Assembly: GCA_031290395.1 (NCBI GenBank) | Contig: JAITNN010000021.1 | Span: forward strand, 62,001 to 126,000 | DNA length: 64,000 nucleotides | Direction: 5' to 3' | DNA from: Mycoplasmataceae bacterium | Lineage (GTDB): Bacteria; Bacillota_I; Bacilli_A; Mycoplasmatales; Mycoplasmoidaceae | Shown here: one piece after another, positions 50,747-59,901 of the stretch | Numbering within the stretch: position 1 is the stretch's first letter | How the letters are laid out: the number at the start of each line of letters is the position of its first letter | Program-made: the position numbers and the translations under genes | The notes under the pieces: generated by a model | What the model was told of the DNA's origin: nothing | Database searches by the model: none | Seen by the model: the letters and a program-made list of their open reading frames with translations, nothing else

Positions 50747-51685
50747 TTAAGAAAAGTCAGATGTTTGTCTAATGTATTTCTCGAAATGAGAGTTTTGATA
50801 GCAATTAAAAGATCGTATATCAAATTCACCAGGTTCAGTGTAATCACTGAACTTGATATTCTCATAACCAAAATTATTTCCACCAGGTCCCATATGCCCA
50901 GAAAGAATGGCATATACTGGAACTTGACAAATACCAACAACACCCCCCCCATCTGTTTCCATAACTAGGTGACGATCGACGTACATGTAATAACGTTCTG
51001 GAGTTCAAAGTAATCCAAATTTGTGGTAATTACCATCGTAAAAACTTATTGGTTGGTTGCCACTATCCGTATAACTTGCTATTTTGTAGAATTCTTTGTG
51101 ATGTCCAAAAATCGGTGTATCATCATACCCATCACAATGGGTAGTGATACGAACTGTGTTTTTTGGTTCTATATAGTATAGCGATTCTAAAATATCAATC
51201 TCACTACCATCTCGACCACCATTGCCAACTTGAGATTCACCATTACATTGTAATCAAAAAGCAGACCAACCATATTGCTCTTGTAATAATTTACAATCAA
51301 CTTCTCAATAACCGAATGCTTGGTTAAAGCCAGGGTCGGTTTCAGTTGTCTTAGTTTCAATACAACCAGTGGTGTTAAGTTCGCTTGCCTTTTGTTCGTA
51401 ATTTATTTTGAGATGATCGGTAGAAGGTGGAAAACTAACCTCGTCATTGTCTCAATAGAAAGTTTCTCCACCGCAGTCTCGTGCTTCGTGGTCGCCACGT
51501 ATAGCTCATTTATCAGGCATTGTACCTTTAGAAAAATCAGAACTTAAAGTTTTATATCAACCATTTTTGCACGACAAAACATCATCAATATTCGTGTATT
51601 GCGAAATACCACAACTAGTACAAGATAATGCAATGACCGCAACCATAGGTACTATTGAAACAATTGCACGAAAAATCTTCACCAT
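50747..51685 (-). CDS. GH16-like glycoside hydrolase lipoprotein with internal G8 tract
   Basis: A 312-residue exported lipoprotein (signal ending IALSCTSCG). SEIDILE places E162, D164 and E167 in the ExDxxE catalytic motif of glycoside hydrolase family 16 (beta-glucanases, agarases and relatives). FGLLWTPERYYMYVDRHLV after it is the usual GH16 strand pair, and EFDIRSF lies near the C-terminus. Substrate is unknown. A G8 run encodes the Gly codons of ETDGGGVVG and keeps the frame open in this copy. A -10 box ends 2 nt before the ATG, so the adjacent GTG codon could be the true start. Confidence 0.82.
50943..50950 (-). repeat. G8 homopolymer inside GH16-like gene
   Basis: Eight G on the minus strand within codons for three glycines. 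Gain or loss of one G truncates the protein before its last two beta strands. Confidence 0.75.
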
Positions 51686-51816
51686 TAATTATACAATTAC
51701 TTATTTAATAGCCATTTATTTATGTTATAGAGCTCAACAATAGATCTCAACAACTTCACCTATAGGTGACTTTTATTTGGTAAAGTTTGTTTCTACATTA
51801 ACATATAATAATTTGC

Positions 51817-53055
51817 ATGAAAAAAAATCTAAATTGAAAGCATTGCTTGATACTCCCATTAATCATGTGTGGTGGTGTTATTGGTGCATCGCTTACTAGT
51901 TGTGCGACCGTTGATGGTGTCACTATTAGCTATGACTCTCTTGTAGATAATTATTTGGCATTTGATACAAGCGTAAAGTTGACCGCACATTCTAAAGTAG
52001 ATGGTGGTGAGTTTCATTGGGTTTTTGATCAAGATTATGCCGCTAATTTTAAAACAACTATTTCAGGAAATAAAAATTGTGAGTTAACAATTAAGAACGA
52101 AAATAAACTAGCATCTGCTTACTCGATAACCAATATTTTTGTTTGTAATACATCTGGCGTCTCCAAATCGTTATCCATTGACGCTAATATGGATCCGAAG
52201 GTAATGCCAGCAAGTTGTTATATGTTCGCGTCTGGTGATGACTATGGACTAATTACCGGACTCTTTGATAGCGATCCAGAATATACAAAAATGATTATCC
52301 CCGCTATGATCAATTCCCAATATGTTTATGGAATTGGGGAGAGTGCATTTTTTGACATGACTTTATCATCGTCCACAATTCCGACCAATATCGAATCAAT
52401 TACATTTGAACCAGTTGAAAGTTATATATCATACACTATTCGCGATGGTGCATTCGCAGCATGCCCCGTAGACATTGATTTAACAAACATAGATAATCTG
52501 TCTTATGTTGGTGATGGTGCTTTTGCCGGTTCTAAAATTGAACACTTTGATTTACATACCACGTTTGGAGTCCCATCTATTGGTGATTTAGCATTCGCTA
52601 ATTGTACTGTATTAGAAAATGTTGAGTACCCTATAATCCCCTTAATGGAGGAAATTACAATTGGGTTCTCAGCATTCGGTGGATGCACATCATTAACTTC
52701 GGTAGATTTAGCCCCAACTAAAGATTTGGGTGAATTTGGCATCTTTGCAAGTTGTAGTCATCTAAAAAAAATTACATTCCATTCATGAATCATGGAAATT
52801 GGCGAGATGGTTTTTAAAGCTTGCACAAGTTTAACTGATGCATATATTGTTGCAGGTGTTGGCAGTGTCAATGAACTAAATGCAGTTGGTGATGATGCTT
52901 TTGCAGATAACCCTGAATCAGGTACCACTCTACATATAATGAATGCTGACGGAAGCGAGGCTGCTCAAGATGCATATAATGATTGAATCATCAACCCCGG
53001 AGCATTAACAAATCTTGGTGGGTGAGCATTACCAACAGGTGTGGTAGGTGGTTAA
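51817..53055 (+). CDS. BspA-type leucine-rich-repeat lipoprotein
   Basis: A 412-residue lipoprotein (signal GVIGASLTSCATV). From about residue 140 it has irregular BspA/LRR_5 repeats: IGESAFFDMTL, IRDGAFAACPV, VGDGAFAGSKI, IGDLAFANCTVLENVEY, IGFSAFGGCTSLTSVDL, IGEMVFKACTSLTDAYI and VGDDAFADNPESG. Such repeats usually bind host proteins or other cells. TATAAT (51804-51809) ends 7 nt before the ATG. The protease lipoprotein follows after 6 nt, so they are co-expressed. Confidence 0.88.
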
Positions 53056-53061
53056 TAAATT

Positions 53062-54318
53062 ATGAAAAAAAGATTTAAACATTTATTGAGCGGAATAGCA
53101 ATTGTTTCTTTAGGAACATCTGTTGCTATTTCCATCTCTAGTTGTTCGCTTAACAATAGTTGAACTATTTTATGTTATTTGACAGGTTCTGATTTTGAGA
53201 ATGATGAAGGTAATCGTTCAATGTCACTAGCAATTAACTCTATGTTAAAAGCAAAAGCATCTGATAACGTTAAAATTATTGCTGTCACTGGTGGATCCAA
53301 ATCATGGGGCAATGAATGAATTGACAATTCAGCTAACAACAATATCCAATATTGACAATTTGTAGGTAGCGAGCATAAAGAACTAGAACATTACACAGAA
53401 CAAAACATGGGTAAGGCCGCCTGTCTTGAAGAATTTTTGAAATACGGCATCTCCAATTTTGAATCTAAACACTATGGCCTTTGCTTTTTTGATCATGGGG
53501 CCGCATATCGTGGATTAAATTACGATAACACATACGGCAATGATCGCTTGGAGTTAGAGGAATTGTCCGAAGCTTTAGCAGGATCTAATCAGAAATTTGA
53601 CTTTACTTACATGAATAATTGTTTAATGGCTAATCTTGATGTCGCGAATGTAATGGCCCCGCATACACAATATCTAGTGGCCTCCGAAGAGCCAATTACT
53701 TATCGTCGTAATGCAAGTATGGATCCTGATAACGGTTATCCTGGAGTAATCCATTGGAACAAACTATATGATTACATCATTGACAACCCATCGGCTTCAG
53801 GCTTACAAATTGGCAAAGCAATTTGTAGCGACTACTTTGATATCCAAAAAGAATATCGTGTTCCTGCTGCCATGTCTATAATTGATGAATCAAAAATTGC
53901 TAAAGTAATGCAAAGTTTTAACGAATGGATTGATTGAATTGGTGATAAAGAAGATAATCCTAATTTTGATCAGTTCAGAGCCAACATTCAAAGACCACAA
54001 ATATATGGTAGCATGCCGCTCGTAGATATTTGGTATCTTTCAAGCTTCTTTGATAAAACGTCTGAAATAACTACATTACAAAATAGCGTTGATAGCGCCG
54101 TTCTATATAACGATTATTTTTTACCTTCCGGTTATGTAGACAGTTCTTATAACCAAGCTCATGGTTTGTCAACATTCGTTCCATTATGGGTTGCTAATCA
54201 AGAAACTGCAATTAAACAATATTGACAAGATTACTATGACTCGACAACAATCTTGCATAATAAATATCAAAATTGAATTCAATCTAACTTTATTGATCAA
54301 CCGTATCCATCAAATTAA
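53062..54318 (+). CDS. clostripain-family (C11) cysteine protease lipoprotein
   Basis: A 418-residue lipoprotein (signal ISISSCSL). WTILCYLTGSDFENDEG after the signal matches the first strand of C11 proteases. The catalytic dyad is His145 in LCFFDHGAAYRG and Cys187 in TYMNNCLMANLDVA, with YLVASEEPI following as in the family. It would cleave after basic residues outside the cell if active. Seven TGA Trp codons split the frame. It is paired with the LRR lipoprotein upstream. No MIB/MIP-type features are seen. Confidence 0.87.
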
Positions 54319-54364
54319 TTTTGGTCATAGTAAAGATACCCAATAACATTGCCTCTAGGATAGT

Positions 54365-54370
54365 TATAAT
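54365..54370 (+). promoter_or_regulatory. -10 box of the 54412 lipoprotein gene
   Basis: TATAAT 41 nt before the ATG. Unlike its neighbours this gene has a real leader with GAGAGG as Shine-Dalgarno. Confidence 0.55.
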
Positions 54371-54411
54371 AAGTTCTTATCAAATTACGGATTACTTCTA
54401 GAGAGGAATAA

Positions 54412-55113
54412 ATGAAATCAAGGACTAAATTAATGGCGACATTATCAATAGGATTGTTAGGGGGGGGACTACTCTCTACTATTCCATTTATTACTACAAG
54501 TTGTGGGATTGGAGGAATACGTGAAGTCCATTTTACAGCTAATATTGATGATATACGCAATTGGGACTTAACATCTAGCAATTCATATTGCAATGTTCTA
54601 CCTAGAGCTAATTATCAGACATCACCATATGAAAATAAATCCAATAATCAAAAATTTCTAACAGATTTTAGTAAACATATCAATGCTTTGAATTGAATTA
54701 ATGCCGATATGACTTTTGAAAAAATGATAGTTGACCTAGATGAGGCATTAGGTTGGAAATTTTATACATTAGACTATTCAATCGATGTAGATTTTCATAA
54801 CGGCAAGTTGTACAAATTTGTTACTGAAAAAACAATTTATGCACTAAGTTCGGATGGTGTGACTCACACTTATCATCATTCAAAATTTAGACTTAAAGAT
54901 AATATGACCTCAACATTCACTAGTGGAATAAGAACTAGCGAGGATCAAACAGACATTGTTTTTGCATTGGGTGAGGGTGTAACTCCATATGCATTCCATA
55001 GCGACATTATACAAGATGATGACGAGATTATTCCTCCTCAAGACGATCAAGAGATGATAATGCATTTCGCACCACAAGATTTGGTAAACGTTACTTTGCC
55101 AGATGCTGAATAA
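54412..55113 (+). CDS. lipoprotein with G8 tract in its signal peptide
   Basis: A 233-residue lipoprotein of unknown function: signal MATLSIGLLGGGLLSTIPF then ITTSCG. The mature part contains DLDEALGWKFYTLDYSIDVD and an acidic stretch (IIQDDDEIIPPQDD) and matches no family I recognise. The three signal-peptide glycines are encoded by a run of eight G (54460-54467), in frame here. The broken lipoprotein at 36699-37203 has the same signal layout with five G and is out of frame. GAGAGGAATAA precedes the ATG. Confidence 0.8.
54460..54467 (+). repeat. G8 homopolymer in lipoprotein signal peptide
   Basis: Eight G at codons 17-19. A one-base slip would end translation within the signal peptide region, giving an on/off switch. 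Confidence 0.75.
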
Positions 55114-55170
55114 AAATAAATCATATTTAATTAGGCGTAGACATCCAATTAATTTTTAACTCAATAGTAA

Positions 55171-55219
55171 ATTTATTTTGCTTGTTTGTATTTATTTATT
55201 TTGCTTGTTTGTATTTATT
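55171..55219 (+). repeat. tandem 23-bp repeat before rpmB
   Basis: Two perfect 23-bp copies (55171-55193 and 55194-55216), with 3 more matching bases of a third. They lie just upstream of the rpmB -10 box, covering its -35 region. Confidence 0.8.
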
Positions 55220-55232
55220 CTTAATTTTTCTA

Positions 55233-55238
55233 TATAAT
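55233..55238 (+). promoter_or_regulatory. -10 box of rpmB
   Basis: TATAAT 17 nt before the rpmB ATG. The -35 region falls in the tandem repeat (55171-55219). Confidence 0.6.
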
Positions 55239-55255
55239 TGTCGTCATTAATAATT

Positions 55256-55453
55256 ATGAGTCGTCGTGATCAAATAAGTGGAAAAGGACCGTTACGTGGA
55301 AATAAGCGTAGCCATGCTTTAAATCATTCTCGTAGAGTGTGAAATGTTAATTTACAAACCGTTCGTGTTAAAACTGGCAAGAATACTTCTAAGAAGGTAA
55401 AAGTATCAGCGCGTACTGTTAAAACATTAAAACGACAAAACAAATTGGCTTAA
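55256..55453 (+). CDS. rpmB: 50S ribosomal protein L28
   Basis: A 65-residue basic protein, L28 of the large subunit. It begins MSRRDQISGKGPLRGNKRSH, continues ALNHSRRVWNVNLQ (TGA as Trp at a conserved position) and ends VSARTVKTLKRQNKLA. Length is typical. It converges with the ECF S-component gene 11 nt away; only a weak TGGC/GCCA hairpin followed by T7 separates them. Confidence 0.94.
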
Positions 55454-55464
55454 TGGCCATTTTT

Positions 55465-56349
55465 TTATTCCCAACGATTTTTAACATTAGCCATAATGCG
55501 ACTGACAGTTGGGTCAAGCACTAACACTAAAGAAGTCAATAAAGCCGCTTCTAGTGGGGTTTTTATGCTTTGCACGACTATTCTTGGGATTAAATAATAG
55601 ACTGCTCCATACTTTACTCAGTTCGCTGGTGGTACTCCATTTAAATATTCTAAATAGGAAGCTGTGGATATTGGTCCTAGCATAAACGAGAACACCAAAG
55701 CGACAAGCGCCACTAGGATCAGCGTATAGATAAATGTAATGTTATGTTGTTTATTGGTACTATTTACCGATAAATTATAGAAAGTATACACTTCCATTAA
55801 TATAAAGAATGCGGTAATTAATGATAAAGATAACCAACGGTAAATTACATCTACTTGTGTTGTATAAAGATTACCGTTGGTTAATCAAAGAGCAATAATA
55901 GTGTAACAAGCCGCTGCAAATAAAATATATACCACTTGTTGAATTGCAATATCAACACCAACATTAATTTTTGGTTTTGACCTTCTGTAAATACACCACG
56001 AAGCAAATAGTCCCGCCATTAATCCTACAATTGGTTCTTGAATCGCATACATTCAAAACCAAAGTCCACCAGGAAAAATTAAATAACACATCGTATCACA
56101 TAAGGCGCCACAAATTAATCCATAGATTGGTCCAAAGTATCATCCTAATATCATGACTGGCAAATATGCAAAAGAAAAGTTTAATACAAACCCTGGAATG
56201 GGAATATTAATCACTTGTAGTATTAGTCGCAAAGCAAACAATAAAGCTAATATCAACATTAATTTAGTTGAACTAAAAACTTTAATTGGATAAAAAGGAA
56301 ATAAAAATTTAAGAAATGTTTTACGTCTACGTTGTGTGTGATCCGACAT
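55465..56349 (-). CDS. ECF transporter S component (folate-family like)
   Basis: A 294-residue membrane protein, the substrate-binding S subunit of an energy-coupling-factor vitamin importer. LALRLILQVINIPIPGFVLNFSFAYLP-like first helices, then GWYFGPIYGLICGALCDTMCYLIFP, match the folate-transporter (FolT) type. It would use the shared EcfA/A'/T module, which is not in this window. TAGGTTATT precedes the ATG. Folate as substrate is a family-based guess. Confidence 0.75.
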
Positions 56350-56377
56350 AATAACCTACTTTGTGTTTGCAACCCGC

Positions 56378-57517
56378 TTATTGGACGGGTGGCACTGCTC
56401 CAGCACCCGGTGGTGCTTTGGTCATTTCATCTAAGTATTGACGCATTAAAGCATTTAACCTTTCACTATCTACTTTAGGATTGTTGGTTGAAGCAACAAT
56501 AACACCAATAATAGCAATACCAAAAGAGGCTAATAACGCAATGTAACCAATGTATGCTACTCAAAGTCCAAATTTTTCACTAGCAGGTCCAGCTGCATCG
56601 TTTCATGGGGCACACGAAGGTAAAAATATGTATCGGTCGCCATTAACTAAACCAAATATGACAATAAACATAAATAAAATTATTGTCATTATAAAAGATT
56701 GCCATTGAAAACGGTATAAACGGTTTTCATTAAAACGTTTGGTATTCTTATATAACAATGGACTAGTTATTGAATAGGCCGAAAATAGCACGGCTGCACC
56801 AAAAATAAAATACATAATTGATTCCATACCTAAACTATTGGACCATTCAACATTTGTTGCAGTTGCAATGTAGCTAGATCCATTGCTGACTGCCATACCA
56901 ATACCAACAAAAATTGAAGCTAAAGCACAAATAAATAAACCAATACCAATAATTCCTTTTAAAATAGGCATTAATTTCGGCTTAGTTTTATACAAATAAA
57001 CTTTACCTTGAGCAGCATCGGCTTGAATGCGAGCGTTAGCCATTGCCGTATACATTGGGTTGTTCTCAGGCGACATTCCCGCGCCCATCATGCCAGGCAT
57101 CATGAATGGAAATCCAGTTGCAGCTGGAGTTGGCGGTGTGGCATCCGTTACCGTTGGTGTAGATATTTTAGCTTCTTTACCAGCCGCTAAAGCTTCTAAG
57201 TCTACTTTATAAATATTACGAATATAAACAGCTAAATAATTTATGTCATCTACAAGGACATCATTATCTGTGTATCCAATGTTCTTGTCAATGACAAATG
57301 ATTTGGTACTCAATTCGTTATATTTTTTTAAGAGAGTATCTGATTTAAGAATTTTATTTTTGTTGTAGTTTTCTAAATAAGCAAGAATATTTAATTGTTT
57401 TTCAATGATGGATTGTAAGTTTGGCTGAGTAAGAGCAGCCTTCATTGATGGCGCATTAAAAATAGTTGTAAGATTTGTAACAACTTTTTTTTGTTCTTTT
57501 TTTGAGTCAAATGCCAT
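56378..57517 (-). CDS. four-helix membrane protein with cytoplasmic N-domain
   Basis: A 379-residue protein of unknown function. Residues 1-110 are soluble and Lys/Asn-rich, followed by a Pro/Met/Gly-rich linker (FPFMMPGMMGAGMS) and then four hydrophobic segments between about 180 and 350. The C-terminus is again Pro/Gly-rich (APPGAGAVPPVQ). It lies 4 nt after holA and may be translated with it. No catalytic motif is visible; a mollicute-specific family is likely. Confidence 0.65.
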
Positions 57518-57521
57518 GTTC

Positions 57522-58421
57522 TTATTTCACCAATACTAATTTTAACCCTTGATAAGGGTTGATCAAATTGTGTTTTAAATTATAGTCTAATAAAGTCAAG
57601 TCCATAATTATTTGGTCAAGGTTTTTCATACTGACCTTATTTAAGATGTCATGATTGACAAATTGAACATATTTAGGAATTTTGAGTTCGGTTTCAATGT
57701 GGGCCGATGAATATCCTTTAGTAATCGCAATTTTTAATAATTTCATTGTGAAAAGTTGACTAGCCATAATTTGAATTAATTCCACGGGTTGATATTTTAA
57801 AACAATTAAATTATCATAGAGCTTAATTAATTGCTTTTTATCATTAGATAACAAATGAGTGGTTAATTTAAAAATGTTTAACTCTGTAGAATCGTTAATA
57901 ACTTGTTCAAGAACTTTTTCGTCAATAATATTATTCGTACTTGCTAGAAATAATTTGTTTAGTTCACTTTCAATTAAAAATGGATCATTGGCTAATAAAT
58001 TTTCAAACTTATCTTGCGAAACACTGCTTGCGAACTTAAATTTATTGGCTAGTAAAAGATTATTCACAAGAGCGTGCTTTGATGATTGTACAAATTTAGG
58101 AATCTTTTTCACAATAGCTTCTTTTGGCGGAGAAATCGCTTTTTTAGTTTCTAAGAATAAATAAATCGTGGCGTCTATTGTTTGTAACAATTCTAATAGT
58201 TGGACATCTTTAGTCTTTGGTGAAACTAAAAATGATGACTCATGAATTAAATAGATTTTATTAGTCTCAAATAAGTCTGTTTGGGAGACATCATCAATAA
58301 TCTCTTGGTGGTTATCATCAAAGTGTAAGTGAACAATTGGTGTAGCATTGTGAAAATTCACAACTTTGTGAATTTCATATGCTAAATTATTTTTGTCTTC
58401 GCTGTAAAAAATAGTGATCAT
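57522..58421 (-). CDS. holA: DNA polymerase III delta subunit
   Basis: A 299-residue clamp-loader subunit that opens the beta clamp. It begins ITIFYSEDKNNLAYEI, has FETNKIYLIHESSF and LETKKAI in the degenerate AAA fold, then NDPFLIESELNKLFL, and ends NPYQGLKLVLVK. Sequence is weakly conserved, but location beside comEC matches Mycoplasma gene order. TAGGTAACAA before the ATG is a plausible Shine-Dalgarno. Confidence 0.85.
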   Translation of the reverse strand: MITIFYSEDKNNLAYEIHKVVNFHNATPIVHLHFDDNHQEIIDDVSQTDLFETNKIYLIHESSFLVSPKTKDVQLLELLQTIDATIYLFLETKKAISPPKEAIVKKIPKFVQSSKHALVNNLLLANKFKFASSVSQDKFENLLANDPFLIESELNKLFLASTNNIIDEKVLEQVINDSTELNIFKLTTHLLSNDKKQLIKLYDNLIVLKYQPVELIQIMASQLFTMKLLKIAITKGYSSAHIETELKIPKYVQFVNHDILNKVSMKNLDQIIMDLTLLDYNLKHNLINPYQGLKLVLVK

Positions 58422-58440
58422 TTGTTACCTATTATAGCGA

Positions 58441-58764
58441 TTATTGAACCTTTGCTTTAATCTGCCTATTCATTTTTATTCTACCAGCAATTAAAATAAC
58501 ATTAAGAATGAGAGGGATAAAATTACCAATTCATGTCGGAGCACTATTCCAAAAATGCCCTTGGTCATAACTTATAATCGAAATCCCTAATGCATAGATG
58601 AAAAACATGAGATTGGCTATAGCAAACATCACTTGCGTGCTTACATGGATATGACCATAGGATTTAGTTTTAATAGCTTTACGGATATTAAAAACTGCAG
58701 CTAATGTCAAAGCAAGACTTCCAATGAAACCAATTCCAATAAACACTCACAATATTAAACTCAT
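58441..58764 (-). CDS. SemiSWEET/PQ-loop-like membrane protein
   Basis: A 107-residue protein with three hydrophobic segments (about 3-25, 42-62 and 74-94). The layout, with NIRKAIKTKS after helix 1, FAIANLMFFIYAL as helix 2 and APTWIGNFIPLILNVILI as helix 3, resembles SemiSWEET sugar transporters, although the PQ pair is not obvious. It needs TGA as Trp at both ends. It sits between comEC and holA with short gaps. Confidence 0.55.
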
Positions 58765-58779
58765 ATAACCTCTAGATAT

Positions 58780-59859
58780 TTAAATGAATTTTAGCATTCT
58801 TATTGATAAATAAACTCCTAAATAATAAAATGGAAGTATAAAATCTGGAAATGGTTTCTCGTATAGAATCACATTCACCAATCATGATGCCTCAATAATT
58901 TTAAATGCTATCCCCACAATGAACGCTTGAACAGGAGCAATTCAAATAATTCAAAATGAACATATAAAATAAACAAAGATAAAGGCAAAAACATAAGAAA
59001 AAACATATGAATTGATAACTGTCCAGATACTAATTGATTGACTCATGGATAGCACAAATGGAAGACTAACTATTGTGGCAGAAACATTAACTAGCAAGCA
59101 TTCGAATAGCAAGTTTTTAATTTGTAAGGAATACACATAAATAATGGCTACAGTGCAAAGATAACTCATACAGAATCCAATATTAAAAACACAACTAGGG
59201 CCTAACACTATAGTAACCAATCCACTTAATGTCAAAATGTCAAAGCGACTTTTCACTCATTTTTTAATGACTATCGTCAAGATAGACATTAAAAGCACAC
59301 GCGTGACACTTGTGGCAAAGTTCAATAAATAACAATAAAAAACAATTAGTAAAATGGAAATAACATCACCACAAATCGGAATGTGTTTAAAACATTTTTT
59401 AACCATTCTTTTTAGAATAGAAATATGAAAACCACTAACCACGATTAAATACACGATGGATAAATCGATCATGTCATGGTATACATTCTTAGCTTCTCCT
59501 ATTTTCACATTGAACATAACTAGATTAATGAATGATCCTGTTTTAGAATCATAATGATTAGTTGCAAATTTTTGAATCACATTTTTTATGGAGAAATGTA
59601 AGATTTTGTCAATTCATTGACTAATGTGTTCTATTAAGATTTGATCCTTTAAAATAAACATTAATAAAACTGGAATCCCTGAAATTAATATATAGACCAA
59701 GCTTCTTTTTATTGATACATGATAAAAATAAACATAAGTGATCGGTATTAAGGATAAGCAGAAATACCAATAATCAGCATAAATACCATATAGCAAAATA
59801 ATGGTAAACATCAATAGCAGGATTAGATGGGGATTGTATTTATGGGTAGTAGTAGTCAC
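58780..59859 (-). CDS. comEC: short ComEC/Rec2-type DNA uptake protein
   Basis: A 359-residue membrane protein matching only the competence (channel) domain of ComEC, which is about 700 residues in competent Bacillus. The family motif VYLIVVSGFHISILKRM is at about residues 150-166, then LNFATSVTRVLLMSIL and LGPSCVFNIGFCMSY (the usual P...DxGFQLSF site). No metallo-beta-lactamase domain follows. Mycoplasma homologues are similarly short. GTG start; no ATG is available in frame. Confidence 0.82.
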
Positions 59860-59901
59860 ATATACTAATACACCGAAAAAAATAATTTTACACTTTTTTT
59901 A

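Noticed and set aside
53062-54318. MIP/MIB immunoglobulin-cleaving system of mycoplasmas
   Set aside because: The protease motifs match clostripain (His-Cys dyad) and no MIB-like partner is adjacent.
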